This document shows positions 7,679 to 17,673 of a stretch of 64,000 nucleotides of DNA, piece by piece. Source of the stretch: Johnsonella sp. GTDB taxonomy: Bacteria > Bacillota > Clostridia > Lachnospirales > Lachnospiraceae. The first letter of the stretch is position 1; the number at the start of each line of letters is the position of its first letter. The translations under genes were made by a program, and so were the position numbers. The notes beneath the pieces are model-generated. The model was not told the origin of the DNA. It saw only the letters and a program-made list of their open reading frames with translations, and did not search any database. Location: positions 1-64,000 of the forward strand of contig JAUMWW010000009.1 in assembly GCA_030529445.1 (NCBI GenBank), read 5' to 3'.

Positions 7679-8836
7679 TTAAGCTTTTATCTTCATTCCG
7701 TTGATATCCACTCCCTCATCGATCTCTATCACGATGCATTTTTTTCCTTCTATCTCCATCGTCCGAATCCTCTGCATATATGCGGTATCCACCTTGATAT
7801 TGATGCCCGCCGTCCTCACTTCCATTTTTTTCTTATCCAGAATATTCGAAGCCATGACCTCGATATCCGCCTCCTCGGAGCGCTCGTAATTTTTGATCGC
7901 TTCCTCGCAGGCTCCGCTTTTTTCGAGAATATTGAGCATATCCTTTTTATCCAGCATCAGAGGCTTTGCTTCCTCTTCTGTTTCGTTTTCCTCCATCTTT
8001 TCAAGGATTTCTTCATGAATATTGCTGATCATCTCGTATGGGCAGCTCCCTTGAAAGGCTTTGCGAAGTTCCTCCTGAATAATTTCCTTTTGCTCGTTTG
8101 CCGGAAGCGGGGGGCAGAGCCCGAATAGCGACTGCACGAATTCTTTTCCGATCTCTTCCGGTTTTTTGGAAAAATAAAGCAGGGAATGGATATCCGTTCC
8201 TCTCTCGTGAAATGCGGGAAATAAAAATCCATGCATCGGTGCCCCCACGACCCAGTCTCTGTTTCTATGCTCTATGCTTCTTTTCTCCTCATGATAGCTC
8301 AGCCCCGGCTTTGATAAGCTGACCGGGCAAATGCTGCAAAGCAATGCGTGATAGACCTCCTCGGAAGCATCCTCCATTTCGCTATTGTCTTTTGCCTTCC
8401 CCGGAACATCATATAGGATATCGATTAAAATGATATAGTAGTTTTCGGGATAGCCGTAATGCTCGATGAGGGTCTCAAAAAATCGGTTCAGCAGCTCCTC
8501 CTCTTCGAGTCCGCTTTCCCGAAGGCGCAGCAGGAATTCATGGGCGCTGCCCTCTTTTTCCTGCTCTATCGTAAATTCCATATTCAGAAGATGTTTTCCC
8601 GGGGTTCCGCTCAGCGTCTTCCTGAAAATTTCCTCATATTTGAAAGCCTCTTCTTCCATAAGGCTGTAAAATGCATTTTTAAATTGCAGCTTGATGTTTT
8701 TTTCCGCATCCACATAGCAGCCCGCTATCCGGGTAATCACATTGCTGTCCTTGTTGAATAATCTTTTTATTTCCGCAATTTCCGATTTCAGCATAAATAT
8801 ATCGGATGGATGCCCGCTCCTTTCGAAGCAAGGCAT
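7679..8836 (-). CDS. DUF4317 domain protein
   Basis: A 385-residue protein of the Clostridia-specific DUF4317 family, function unknown. The family signature is the N-terminal KSEIAEIKRLF...ITRIAGCYVD segment and the HEERGTD-type central region with a YFSKKPEE stretch; the C-terminal quarter contains ISNIHEEI and ends with a short beta-rich KCIVIEIDEGVDINGMKI block. It appears soluble, with no signal peptide or membrane helix. Two starts are possible: ATG 8836, preceded by a perfect AAGGAGG site six bases away, or ATG 8794, which matches the usual family N-terminus but has no ribosome site. I prefer 8836. It follows glyS by 38 bases and could be co-transcribed with it. Confidence 0.88.
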   Translation of the reverse strand: MPCFERSGHPSDIFMLKSEIAEIKRLFNKDSNVITRIAGCYVDAEKNIKLQFKNAFYSLMEEEAFKYEEIFRKTLSGTPGKHLLNMEFTIEQEKEGSAHEFLLRLRESGLEEEELLNRFFETLIEHYGYPENYYIILIDILYDVPGKAKDNSEMEDASEEVYHALLCSICPVSLSKPGLSYHEEKRSIEHRNRDWVVGAPMHGFLFPAFHERGTDIHSLLYFSKKPEEIGKEFVQSLFGLCPPLPANEQKEIIQEELRKAFQGSCPYEMISNIHEEILEKMEENETEEEAKPLMLDKKDMLNILEKSGACEEAIKNYERSEEADIEVMASNILDKKKMEVRTAGINIKVDTAYMQRIRTMEIEGKKCIVIEIDEGVDINGMKIKA

Positions 8837-8874
8837 CCATCCCTCCTTTTCCATATTCCGTAAAACGATGTTTT

Positions 8875-10263
8875 CTAAAATCTGAATTTCTCTTCAAAAT
8901 AGCTCTTAAGCTCTGCAATCGGAACTCTTACCTGCTGCATGCTGTCTCTTTCTCTTACCGTCACGCACTGATCCTCTTCCGAATCAAAATCATATGTAAT
9001 GCAAAACGGCGTTCCAATCTCATCCTGTCTTCTGTATCTCTTTCCTATATTTCCTCTTTCGTCAAATTCACAGTTATAGTATTTGCAAAGCTCCTGATAA
9101 ACCTTGTATGCGCCCTCATTGAGCTTTTTGGAAAGAGGAAGAATTCCGATTTTGACGGGTGCAAGCGCAGGATGGAAATGAAGAACCGTTCTTACCTCTC
9201 CGTCCTCAAGCTCCTCCTCGTCATAAGCCGAGCAAAGGAAAGCCAGCGTTACTCTGTCCGCACCGAGCGAAGGCTCCACGACATAGGGAATATATCTCTC
9301 TCCCGTCTCGTCGTCGAAATACGTCATATCCTGTCCGGATACATTATGATGCTGGGTCAGGTCATAATCCGTTCTGTCCGCAACACCCCAAAGCTCGCCC
9401 CATCCGAAGGGGAAGAGGAATTCGATATCCGTCGTCGCCTTGGAATAATGGCTCAGCTCTTCCTTCGCATGATCTCTGCATCTCATCATCTCTTCCTTCA
9501 TGCCCAGAGATTTCAGCCAATCCACGCAGAAGCTTCTCCAATAGTTAAACCACTCCAGATCGGTATCCGGCTTACAGAAAAACTCCAGCTCCATCTGCTC
9601 GAACTCCCTCGTCCGGAAAGTAAAATTACCGGGGGTGATTTCGTTTCGGAAGGATTTTCCAATCTGCGCGATACCGAAGGGCAGCTTCTTTCTCGAGGTT
9701 CTCTGCACATTCTTAAAATTCACGAAAATTCCCTGTGCCGTCTCCGGGCGCAGGTATACAGTATTCTTCGAATCTTCGGTCACGCCCTGAAAAGTCTTAA
9801 ACATCAAATTAAACTGCCGTATATCGGTCCAATCCTTCTTCTTGCAGGAGGGACAGCAGATATTCTGCTCATCGATATATTCCTTCATCTTTTCATGGGA
9901 CCATGCATCCACGCTTTCCTCATGGCTGATCTTATGCGCATCCATAAACTCCTCGATCAGCTTATCCGCACGGAATCTCTCATGGCATGCCTTACAGTCC
10001 ATCAGGGGATCGGCAAAGCAGCCCAGATGACCGGAAGCAAACCAGGTCTGCGGATTCATCAGGATCGCACAATCCACGCCTACATTATAAGGCGATTCCT
10101 GCACGAATTTCTGCCACCATGCCCTCTTGATATTGTTTTTCAGCTCCACACCGAGATTGCCGTAATCCCATGTATTGGCAAGCCCTCCGTATATCTCGGA
10201 GCCGGGGTAAACAAAGCCTCTCGATTTCGCTAAAGAACTGATTTTTTCCATTGTATAATCCAT
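8875..10263 (-). CDS. glyS: Glycyl-tRNA synthetase, dimeric class II
   Basis: A 462-residue homodimeric (GlyQS/GRS1-type) glycyl-tRNA synthetase that charges tRNA-Gly in the cytoplasm. Visible are the [12 protein letters not shown] start, a zinc-type pair of CxxC motifs (CKAC near 91, CPSC near 138), the [10 protein letters not shown] segment, class II motif 2 ([21 protein letters not shown]) and motif 3 (GADRVTLAF), then a C-terminal anticodon-binding domain from about residue 360. Length fits the family. ATG 10263 has AGGAGGGA upstream. This is the archaeal/eukaryotic-like form typical of many Firmicutes, not the alpha2beta2 bacterial form. No T-box leader is seen; it lies inside a co-directional run after a lipoprotein gene. 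Confidence 0.96.
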   Translation of the reverse strand: MDYTMEKISSLAKSRGFVYPGSEIYGGLANTWDYGNLGVELKNNIKRAWWQKFVQESPYNVGVDCAILMNPQTWFASGHLGCFADPLMDCKACHERFRADKLIEEFMDAHKISHEESVDAWSHEKMKEYIDEQNICCPSCKKKDWTDIRQFNLMFKTFQGVTEDSKNTVYLRPETAQGIFVNFKNVQRTSRKKLPFGIAQIGKSFRNEITPGNFTFRTREFEQMELEFFCKPDTDLEWFNYWRSFCVDWLKSLGMKEEMMRCRDHAKEELSHYSKATTDIEFLFPFGWGELWGVADRTDYDLTQHHNVSGQDMTYFDDETGERYIPYVVEPSLGADRVTLAFLCSAYDEEELEDGEVRTVLHFHPALAPVKIGILPLSKKLNEGAYKVYQELCKYYNCEFDERGNIGKRYRRQDEIGTPFCITYDFDSEEDQCVTVRERDSMQQVRVPIAELKSYFEEKFRF

Positions 10264-10292
10264 ACTCTCTCCCTCCTCATCGCTTTTTCCTT

Positions 10293-10871
10293 TTATTCAA
10301 AAATAATAATGTTCCGACCGCTTCCGCTCTGCGCGCTATGATCCGAAAGCTGCTGCGCGCCCTCTCCCTGTAAGAAAAGAATCTTTCCCTCGGTATAGAT
10401 CGTATTGCTTCCCTCGATAATCGCAAAATATGCATCCTTTTTTTTGAGCGCTTCCTCGGGAAGACCTGCGCCAAGCTGCAGCTCTATCGCATCCTTCACC
10501 TTCATCATCTGCAGGGTTTCCACCCCTATGGTATTATCCTGCGTCTCAGAGATAAAACGAAACATCGAATCGATATCCTGATACGACAAAATCAGCTTCA
10601 GGCTCCCCTTCTCCGCCTCCGCAGAGACAATCGCCACGGCTTCCTTGGCAGATTGCCGGTTAAAATCATCCACCTCTTTTTGCACATACTCCCTGAAGGC
10701 ATCCGAAGTATATTCTCCCGCCGCCTCTTCTATAATGCAGGACTGTAAAGAAGCATCCCTTTTTAAAAATATCGCGTTTTCATTCGGCTTAAACTCCGCC
10801 GTACTGAGGGATGAACAGGCGGACAGTCCCAATGCCGCCGAAAGAATCACAGAACCTAAGAATTTTTTCAT
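10293..10871 (-). CDS. Hypothetical lipoprotein
   Basis: A 192-residue protein with a type II signal peptide: [19 protein letters not shown], where LSAC is a lipobox and Cys19 would be lipidated and attached to the outer face of the membrane. The rest is soluble and mixed alpha/beta, with a region [35 protein letters not shown] resembling substrate-free scaffold proteins, and no catalytic motif that I recognise. It is conserved-looking in style and has normal codon use. It lies between recO and glyS with short gaps, so it probably shares their transcript. No function can be assigned. Confidence 0.8.
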   Translation of the reverse strand: MKKFLGSVILSAALGLSACSSLSTAEFKPNENAIFLKRDASLQSCIIEEAAGEYTSDAFREYVQKEVDDFNRQSAKEAVAIVSAEAEKGSLKLILSYQDIDSMFRFISETQDNTIGVETLQMMKVKDAIELQLGAGLPEEALKKKDAYFAIIEGSNTIYTEGKILFLQGEGAQQLSDHSAQSGSGRNIIIFE

Positions 10872-10932
10872 ACTGCCGTGCTTTTCCTATTCCTTAAATT
10901 TTTAACAATTATACAATTTTTCCATGCTATTT

Positions 10933-11583
10933 TCAAGTGATAATCGCTTTGAGAATTTTGAGAGAATTCATCTCCTTATCGATGTATTCCCCCATCATAT
11001 CATCCATGCAGCTTTCGATTTCCTCCAGCACCTCCTGCTTTATCGCAAAGGTATAGAGCTTCTCCAGAGGGCTGTGGATAATATAATGCCATGTGTACCT
11101 TGCCGTCTCTCCCCGGAGTTTTTTCGGTTGAGAATCGTATTCCCCGTTGATCACCATCATTCGCAGTTCAAAGATCCGTCTTGTCAGCCTCATCGGTATC
11201 GAGGGTCTGCTGAGTGCAAGCAATGAGATATATAAAAGCTTCAGCATATCCTGCTCTCTGAGAAACTCTCTCGCATAATAATCCGTAAATTCCAGAAAAT
11301 AGCTGCCGTAGCATGCCTTTTGTATATCCTGCGAAATTTCCTCAAAGAAGCGTTCCATCTTTGCGGAATGCAGGCTGAAGCTGTTTCTTCCCTCATAGAA
11401 CTTGAATTTTCCGTAGGCAAAAGGGAGAGTACAGGCAAGCAAAGGGCTTCCCTGCCTTCTCGCTCCTCTGACAAAGGCAAAGAGCTTTCCCCTCTCTCTG
11501 GTGAGTACGGTTATTCTCTTATCGTATTCTCCTATCGGAATGGATTTGATGACCATCCCGGTAAACTCCGCAAAATCCTTCAC
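10933..11583 (-). CDS. recO: DNA repair protein RecO
   Basis: A 216-residue RecO, which with RecR loads RecA onto SSB-coated single strands. The N-terminal OB fold is clear (GMVIKSIPIGEYDKRITVLTRERGKLFAFVRGARR), followed by the helical domain with SYFLEFTDYYAREF. It is shorter than usual (about 240-255 residues), and lacks the CxxC zinc-binding cysteines that many Firmicute RecO proteins carry in the C-terminal domain; a Tyr/Thr-rich stretch sits in that place. The start is a GTG with AGGAG five bases upstream. It follows era by 66 bases, a common gene order in Firmicutes (era-recO-glyS). Confidence 0.9.
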   Translation of the reverse strand: MKDFAEFTGMVIKSIPIGEYDKRITVLTRERGKLFAFVRGARRQGSPLLACTLPFAYGKFKFYEGRNSFSLHSAKMERFFEEISQDIQKACYGSYFLEFTDYYAREFLREQDMLKLLYISLLALSRPSIPMRLTRRIFELRMMVINGEYDSQPKKLRGETARYTWHYIIHSPLEKLYTFAIKQEVLEEIESCMDDMMGEYIDKEMNSLKILKAIIT

Positions 11584-11649
11584 TTATACTCCTATGCATA
11601 TTATGCCCGTCGCCGGGAAATGCTCTTTTGATCGCCCTTCCTCCGGATT

Positions 11650-12552
11650 TTATATGTTTTTGGAATCATAGCCGAAGTTCTTCATCTGGATATCCGAATC
11701 CCTCCATTGCTTTCTTACCTTTACCCAGAGCTTGAGATTTGCCTGCCGCTCGCTCATCTCTTCAATATCTTTCCTCGCCTGCATTCCTATTTTCTTGAGC
11801 ATGGCTCCGCCCTTACCGATAATCATCCCCTTATGAGAATCTTTCTCACAGATGATCTCCGCCTCGATATCGACAAGATCCCCTCCTCTGTTCTTCATCT
11901 TAACGACCTCTACCGCAATTCCGTGCGGTATCTCGTCTCTGAGCAGGCGCAGCGCCTTCTCCCTGATGATCTCCGCCGCTATGCTGCGCATAGGCTGATC
12001 CGTCACGACGTCCTCATCATAATACATCGGACCCTCCGGCAGATACTCAAAGAGAATATCCAAAAGCCTGCCCGTATTCTTATGTTCCAGCGCCGAGAGC
12101 GGAATGATCTCCGCAAAATCTCTCAGCTTCGAATATTTATCGATGAGTTCCAGAACACGCGCCTTCTCTTTAAGAAGATCCGTCTTATTGATCGCAAGCA
12201 GAACCGGCTTCTTCAGCCCCTCCAAAATCTCGGCTATGCCCTGCTCCCTACTTCCGATATGAGCGGATGCCTCAACCAGCCAGAGCACGAGATCCACATC
12301 TTTTAAGCTCTGCTTCGCGACGTTTACCATATATTCTCCGAGCTTATTCTTTGCCTGATGTATGCCGGGCGTATCCAAAAAGATGATCTGCCCTCTCTCA
12401 TCCGTATATACGGTCTGTATCTTTTTCCTCGTCGTCTGCGGCTTATCCGAGGTAATTGCAATCTTCTGCCCGATCAGCGCATTCATCAATGTCGATTTTC
12501 CTACATTCGGTCTGCCGATTAAGGCGACGAAACCGGATTTTTTCTCTCCCAT
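11650..12552 (-). CDS. era: GTPase Era
   Basis: A 300-residue essential GTPase that binds 16S rRNA and helps 30S subunit maturation. G1 is GRPNVGKST (residues 13-21), the switch region contains TTRKK, G3 is DTPG, G4 is NKTD, and the C-terminal KH domain carries GMIIGKGGAMLKKIG. Length is standard. ATG 12552 has AGGAG upstream and begins just five bases after the M16 peptidase stop, so translation may be coupled. Era commonly neighbours recO and glyS in Firmicutes, as seen here, though the upstream M16 peptidase is less usual. Confidence 0.97.
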   Translation of the reverse strand: MGEKKSGFVALIGRPNVGKSTLMNALIGQKIAITSDKPQTTRKKIQTVYTDERGQIIFLDTPGIHQAKNKLGEYMVNVAKQSLKDVDLVLWLVEASAHIGSREQGIAEILEGLKKPVLLAINKTDLLKEKARVLELIDKYSKLRDFAEIIPLSALEHKNTGRLLDILFEYLPEGPMYYDEDVVTDQPMRSIAAEIIREKALRLLRDEIPHGIAVEVVKMKNRGGDLVDIEAEIICEKDSHKGMIIGKGGAMLKKIGMQARKDIEEMSERQANLKLWVKVRKQWRDSDIQMKNFGYDSKNI

Positions 12553-12556
12553 CTTC

Positions 12557-15500
12557 TTACTCCTGTATTTTACTCTGCTCTGCCGATTCTCCCGCGGAAA
12601 CTATGGCTTCTATATCGGTGAAGAGCTTTGCCTCCTCCGAAATCTTTCCCGCATTTCCTATCGTACAGCAGAGTCCGTCCGAAATCACCGCCTCGATCAG
12701 GGGAGCAAGCGCCCTGATATCCTCTGCCGAAGCATCTAGAATCTCCCTTCTCTCCCTCTCTATGCTCTCAAAATCAATGCCGCTCATATACGCGCTCAGT
12801 CCTCTGAGCCCCTTTGCCGAGGGAGTCAGCGGAGCATCCAGCTCACCGATCGCGCCGATGATCATCTTGCTCATCTCTCTTTCATCCGCTTCGAAGGATG
12901 CGGTAAACTCAGGGATTCCCCGATAAACCTTTTCCGTATTTCCTATATTCGGATCTCTGTAGGAAGCAAAGCCGGCATTTCCGTTTCTTGCAAAGCTTGC
13001 GGCACAGCCGTAAGCCCCTCCCATCGTTCTGATCCGGCTCCAGAGATAATCATAGCTCAAAATCATTTTCAAGAGGCGCAGCGCCCCGGTATAGGCAAAT
13101 CCGTGTGCGGCAAAATTTCCGAAGCTTGCGACATAATTGACCTGGGAAGCCGAAGAAAACGCTTCTCTCTTTATTTTTTTCTCTATCCGAAAGTTCTTTT
13201 CTTCCCCTATGCTCTCTCCCTTAGGCAGCTTTTCATAAAGCGCCTTCGCTGCCGGAAGAAGCCGCTCATACCCCTCCTTATCCGCGGTAAGATGGAGCAT
13301 GAGATTTTCACGGCAAAAAATCCTCTTTGCCAGCTCTTTGAGCTTTTGCATCAGATGAGCGGAAGAAGCTTCAAAATCCGCCGTGCACTCCTCGAGGAAG
13401 CGATAAAAACGGATCCCTCTCGTCGCATCGTTAAAGTACGCCGTCTTCGATATATGGGAGCCCGCTCTGTTAAGCGCCGTTACATGACCGGCAGCCAAAA
13501 GCTTCTCCTTATTCTTCGCCTTAAGCTCGAGAAGAATCTCCTTAAGACGCTTGCCGTCCTCAAGCTTGGAGGAAAGCAGGATCTGGCTTGCCGCATCCGC
13601 AGCCCAGAGAAACTTATCATATAAGATCTTGATATTTACGGAAAATATCATGCCGATCTCCTCCTCTGCGCCCTCGGAGGGAAGAGCCGCATAGGTTTCA
13701 AATCCGAAGCCCAATCCTCCGCTGTTTTGATTGATCTGCGTCGCAAGCTTCGCATAGCTGTATTTTTCCGTATCGATAAATCCGAAAATTTCTTTTAAAA
13801 GCGCAAGATAGGGCAGCTCCTCCCGATCTATGCGGTTTGCATCAAACATCAGCTTCCAATAGGCGATTTTTGAGGTAAATACCTCGCTGAATACAATATC
13901 CAGCTTTCGATCTCCGACTCCGAGGCTTTTCTTTTCCCAGATCGGAGCCTGCGCTTCCCTTTTGATATCCTCTCTTTTGAGCATGGGAATCTTCAGCAGA
14001 TCTTCTTTCCTTGAGGGCTCTTCCTGATAGCGCTTCAATTCCTCCGTTTCTCTTACCAAATCTTCCAGCTCTTCCCGGGAAAACTCCGCCTTGACCCCTG
14101 CAAGCTTCTTTGCCAGCTCCCGCTCTCTCTCTTGGGTAAGCCCTTCCTTCGGAGAAAGGATAATGCATGCCTCGAAAGGATTGTCGAGAAGATAATCTCT
14201 GATCAGTTTCTCAAAAAATCCCTCATCCACACCTGCGCGGAGCGCTTCAAATACCTCCTTGTATTTCAAATGCAGACTCGGCTCTCCCCCGTAGATCCAC
14301 GCTTCATATGCGCTCAGCCCGTAGATCAGACCCTTGGGATAGCCTCCGAAATCCGCCTCTCTTGCCTTAAACTCGCTGATATTGATTGCCGCTCTGAGCG
14401 CATCCTTATCCAAGCCCCCGTTGGCAAGCTTTCGCAGCACTCCTTTTACGACCGCCAGAAATTCCGCCTTCTTTTCCTCGCTTGTATTCTTGGCGATAAT
14501 GGAGAAAAAGGGTTCGCTGATCCCGTACTCATAGCCTCCGTCGATTTCCTCTCCTATGCCGGCATCGATCAGCGCCTGCTCAAGCGCCGCTCCCGGAACC
14601 TCAAGAAGAATATAATCCAGAATCTGAAATCCCGTGCAGATCAGCGGATCGAGCTCTCCTCCCACGACCGTATGAAGAGAGAGATAAGCCCTGTTTTTAC
14701 TTCCCTCCTCCTTGGTAACGGAATATTCATAGCGTTTTTCTCTGGGCGCATCCCATGCCAAAATCGGCTCGATCTGCGAATCCACCTCTTTTTTATCAAA
14801 GCGCGAGAGATATTCCCTATCCATCCATTCCAGTCTTTCCGCCATATCGGCATCTCCGTAAAGATAGATAAATGCATTCGAGGGATGGTAATACCTTTGA
14901 TGAAATGCCTTGAATTTTTCCTCATTCAGTTCCGGAATATGCAGGGGATCTCCTCCCGATTCTTCTCCGTAGGAATGACCTTCAAAGAGCGTTTTCGTGA
15001 CCGCTCTCTCCAGCATCCCGTCTACGGAAGAAAAGACGCCCTTCATCTCATTATACACGACCCCGTTAATGCTCAGATCGCCGTCCGGGGATTCCAGCTC
15101 ATAATGCCATCCCTCCTGCTTGAAAATTTTCTCCTCTTTATAGATATTGGGATAAAAAACCGCATCGAAATAGACCTCCATCAGATTGCAAAAATCCTTA
15201 TGGTTGCAGCTTGCCGCAGGATAAACCGTCTTATCCGGATAAGTCATCGCATTTAAAAAGGTATTGAGCGAGCCCTTGACCAGCTCCACAAAAGGATCCT
15301 TTGCCGGAAATTTTTCGGAACCGCATAGTACGCAATGTTCCAGAATATGCGCCGCTCCGGTCGAATCCAGCGAAGGGGTGCGAAATCCGATGGAGAATAC
15401 CTTATTATCATCCTCATTCATCAGCAAAAAAAGCTTTGCCCCGGTTTTGATATGCTCGAGGCGCAGCCCTTCGGAATCGAGCTCTTCAATATACTCTCGC

Positions 15501-15568
15501 CCGCTTATGCGGTAATTCTTCAAGTTCTCTATTTCTTTTACTCTTTTTTCCATTTTTTCCTTCTTCAT
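12557..15568 (-). CDS. M16 family zinc metallopeptidase (presequence-peptidase-like)
   Basis: A 1003-residue M16C-type peptidase related to PreP/Cym1 and to the Clostridial insulinase-like proteins. The inverted zinc motif HILEH appears near residue 75 in the context STGAAHILEHCVLCGSEKFP, and the downstream Glu ligand lies in the FPNIYKEE/EGWHYE region about 75 residues later. The four-domain, single-chain length (about 970-1000) fits PreP. No signal peptide is seen, so it should be cytoplasmic and degrade short peptides. ATG 15568 shares one base with the ydcF-like stop codon (TGATG), a sign of translational coupling; TTG 15571 is the alternative. Confidence 0.93.
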   Translation of the reverse strand: MKKEKMEKRVKEIENLKNYRISGREYIEELDSEGLRLEHIKTGAKLFLLMNEDDNKVFSIGFRTPSLDSTGAAHILEHCVLCGSEKFPAKDPFVELVKGSLNTFLNAMTYPDKTVYPAASCNHKDFCNLMEVYFDAVFYPNIYKEEKIFKQEGWHYELESPDGDLSINGVVYNEMKGVFSSVDGMLERAVTKTLFEGHSYGEESGGDPLHIPELNEEKFKAFHQRYYHPSNAFIYLYGDADMAERLEWMDREYLSRFDKKEVDSQIEPILAWDAPREKRYEYSVTKEEGSKNRAYLSLHTVVGGELDPLICTGFQILDYILLEVPGAALEQALIDAGIGEEIDGGYEYGISEPFFSIIAKNTSEEKKAEFLAVVKGVLRKLANGGLDKDALRAAINISEFKAREADFGGYPKGLIYGLSAYEAWIYGGEPSLHLKYKEVFEALRAGVDEGFFEKLIRDYLLDNPFEACIILSPKEGLTQERERELAKKLAGVKAEFSREELEDLVRETEELKRYQEEPSRKEDLLKIPMLKREDIKREAQAPIWEKKSLGVGDRKLDIVFSEVFTSKIAYWKLMFDANRIDREELPYLALLKEIFGFIDTEKYSYAKLATQINQNSGGLGFGFETYAALPSEGAEEEIGMIFSVNIKILYDKFLWAADAASQILLSSKLEDGKRLKEILLELKAKNKEKLLAAGHVTALNRAGSHISKTAYFNDATRGIRFYRFLEECTADFEASSAHLMQKLKELAKRIFCRENLMLHLTADKEGYERLLPAAKALYEKLPKGESIGEEKNFRIEKKIKREAFSSASQVNYVASFGNFAAHGFAYTGALRLLKMILSYDYLWSRIRTMGGAYGCAASFARNGNAGFASYRDPNIGNTEKVYRGIPEFTASFEADEREMSKMIIGAIGELDAPLTPSAKGLRGLSAYMSGIDFESIERERREILDASAEDIRALAPLIEAVISDGLCCTIGNAGKISEEAKLFTDIEAIVSAGESAEQSKIQE

Positions 15569-16392
15569 CAATAATACCCCATAAATTTATCTTTTAAAAT
15601 TGCAATGCATTCTCTCGTCGAAAAATGCAGGTATAAAACGGGATCGGAGGGAGCAACCAGCGCATAAAGCTCCCGATAACCTATGCTTCTTGCCAGAGAA
15701 AGCGCCCGAAACATATGAAATCCGTTGGTGATAATCCCCACTCTCTTCGGTCTGTTTTCCGCAATCATGACGGGACCGCTGTCCAACCCGATATCTCCGA
15801 TATTTTCCTTGCTGTTTTCCTTGATGACCCTGTTGATCAAGACCTTGCTGTAAAGTATGTTTTCCCTCGTATTGCTCGACTGAATCTCCAAAAAAAGGCT
15901 CTCCGGCTCCACTCCCCGAAGCAGCAGATACTGTGCCATCGCCTCCGCCTCCGAAACCGGCTCATCCCTTCCTCTTCCTCCGGAAAGCACGATGAGCGTT
16001 GCCGGGTATTCGACAATATAATTCTTTGCCGTCTGCACTCTGCTTTGCAGAGATTTGCTAAGACTTCCGTCCTCTTTTATTCTTGCGCCGAGCACGATGA
16101 TATAATCGAGCTGGGGCTCGGGCTTTGCCGATGCCGCCAAAAAAATTACGGTCTGCAATAATAAAAACACGCAGATACCGGCGATTGTCAGGGTATTTAT
16201 CGCAACGATCAGCCAGAGCGGGATTTTTTTCGGATCCGTCTTATAGATTCTGCTGATAAAGGCGAAGCCGAATAAAATAACGCAAAATAAGAGCCATATG
16301 AAATCGCCTGATGCCTTCAGTCCGGTGTAAAGATTTAAAACCACATAGTAAAAAAAACAAAACACCGCTCCGATAGCAAAAAACAAAAACAT
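15568..16392 (-). CDS. YdcF-like DUF218 membrane protein
   Basis: A 274-residue protein with four hydrophobic helices in the first 110 residues followed by a DUF218 domain (ElyC/SanA/YdcF family). Domain signatures are YIIVLGARIKEDGSLS, then VLSGGRGRDEPVSEAEAMAQYL and the SSNTRENILYSK motif with conserved Asn/Thr/Glu. Proteins of this type are linked in Enterobacteria to envelope integrity and polyprenyl-phosphate carrier metabolism; the role in Firmicutes is not established. The ATG follows AAGGAGA. Its stop overlaps the M16 peptidase start. Confidence 0.88.
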   Translation of the reverse strand: MFLFFAIGAVFCFFYYVVLNLYTGLKASGDFIWLLFCVILFGFAFISRIYKTDPKKIPLWLIVAINTLTIAGICVFLLLQTVIFLAASAKPEPQLDYIIVLGARIKEDGSLSKSLQSRVQTAKNYIVEYPATLIVLSGGRGRDEPVSEAEAMAQYLLLRGVEPESLFLEIQSSNTRENILYSKVLINRVIKENSKENIGDIGLDSGPVMIAENRPKRVGIITNGFHMFRALSLARSIGYRELYALVAPSDPVLYLHFSTRECIAILKDKFMGYY

Positions 16393-16440
16393 ATGGCTCT
16401 CCTTTTTTATTCTCGTCTCAGATTCCGAATATGCAGAGCA

Positions 16441-17673
16441 TTATTTACTTTTCATCCTCAGAATCTCTCCTTTTTGCGCAATGCAGTCTCCCGGATCTAT
16501 GATGATCTTCTGCTTCGGATGGGGCGCAGAGTCCATGAAATTGCCCTCCTCGTCAGAGATGGAAAGAACTTTAAACGCCTCGTTTTCCTGATTCATCTTC
16601 ATGACTTCTATCTCGTCTCCCACAAAGAAACGATTTTTCTGCTCGATAAGGATTCTTCCCTTTTCATCCCTCTCCTCTACTCTCCCTATATAAACATAGT
16701 TCTGAACATAGGTATTGCTGTCATAAATCTGCGTATCCTCATCCGATTTTCCGAAGAAAAATCCCGTCGTAAACTCTCTGTAGGTGCATTTTCCGATTTC
16801 CGACTTATAGTATTCCAAATTCGCCTTATAGATCTCTTCTCCGGCAAGATAATCATCGATCGCTTTCCGATAGGTTCTTGCCACCGTCGCCACATAGAGT
16901 GCGGTCTTCATTCTTCCCTCTATCTTGAAGCTGTCTATCCCCGCCTCTATCAGCTCGGGTATATGCTCTATCATGCAAAGATCCTTGGAATTGAAAATAT
17001 AGGTTCCTCTCTCATCCTCATAAACAGGCAGGTACTGCCCCGGTCTTTTTTCCTCGACCACGGAATACTTCCATCTGCAGGGATGGGTGCATGAGCCCTG
17101 ATTCGCATCTCTTCCCGTAAAATAATTGCTCAGCAGACAGCGCCCCGAATATGCCATGCACATCGCACCGTGAATAAAGCTCTCGATCTCCATCTCTTCG
17201 GGAATATTGGCTCTGATCTCTCTGATTTCCTCCAGAGAAAGCTCTCTTGCCGTCACCACTCTTTTTGCGCCGAGCTGCCACCAGAAACGATAGGTGGCAT
17301 AATTGGTATTATTCGCCTGGGTGCTGATATGGATTTCCATATCTCCCAGTACCTCTTTTGCGATCGAAAACATCCCGGGATCCGAAATGATCAATGCATC
17401 CGGGGCAATTCTCCCCAACTCCTGAAAATATCTTTTCGCCTCCTCCAGATCCTCATTATGCGCGAGAATATTTGCGGTAACATAAACCTTTTTTCCCGCC
17501 TCATGCGCATAATCGATACCGAGCTTCATTTCCTCCATCGAAAAATTCTTTGCCTTCGCCCGCAATCCGAATGCCTCTCCGCCTATATATACGGCATCCG
17601 CACCGTAGTCAATCGCGGTTTTTAAAACCTCGAGGCTGCCTGCCGGCACCAAGAGTTCTATCTTTCTTCTCAT
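16441..17673 (-). CDS. Peptidase U32 family protein, probable tRNA U34 hydroxylation factor (TrhP-like)
   Basis: A 410-residue U32-family protein. It shows the family start LLVPAGSLEVLKTAIDYGADAVYIGG and the cysteine cluster region FIHGAMCMAYSGRCLLSNYFTGRDANQGSCTHPCRW (residues about 165-200), which in TrhP is associated with an iron-sulfur cluster and prephenate-dependent 5-hydroxylation of tRNA uridine-34. Although named a peptidase family, members of this branch (YegQ, YrrN, YrrO) are now known as RNA-modification enzymes. It starts one base after the trmR stop, and TrmR methylates the hydroxyl made by TrhP, so the two form a plausible pathway unit for mo5U34. The yrrM-yrrN-yrrO order of Bacillus is mirrored, but with one U32 gene rather than two. 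Confidence 0.9.
   Translation of the reverse strand: MRRKIELLVPAGSLEVLKTAIDYGADAVYIGGEAFGLRAKAKNFSMEEMKLGIDYAHEAGKKVYVTANILAHNEDLEEAKRYFQELGRIAPDALIISDPGMFSIAKEVLGDMEIHISTQANNTNYATYRFWWQLGAKRVVTARELSLEEIREIRANIPEEMEIESFIHGAMCMAYSGRCLLSNYFTGRDANQGSCTHPCRWKYSVVEEKRPGQYLPVYEDERGTYIFNSKDLCMIEHIPELIEAGIDSFKIEGRMKTALYVATVARTYRKAIDDYLAGEEIYKANLEYYKSEIGKCTYREFTTGFFFGKSDEDTQIYDSNTYVQNYVYIGRVEERDEKGRILIEQKNRFFVGDEIEVMKMNQENEAFKVLSISDEEGNFMDSAPHPKQKIIIDPGDCIAQKGEILRMKSK

Noticed and set aside
8806-10233. Long plus-strand open frame antisense to glyS
   Set aside because: The minus strand encodes a complete glycyl-tRNA synthetase with all motifs; the plus frame has no ribosome site and no recognisable protein pattern.
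14132-15256. Long plus-strand open frame antisense to the M16 peptidase
   Set aside because: It mirrors codons of the conserved M16 protein and lacks a start site.
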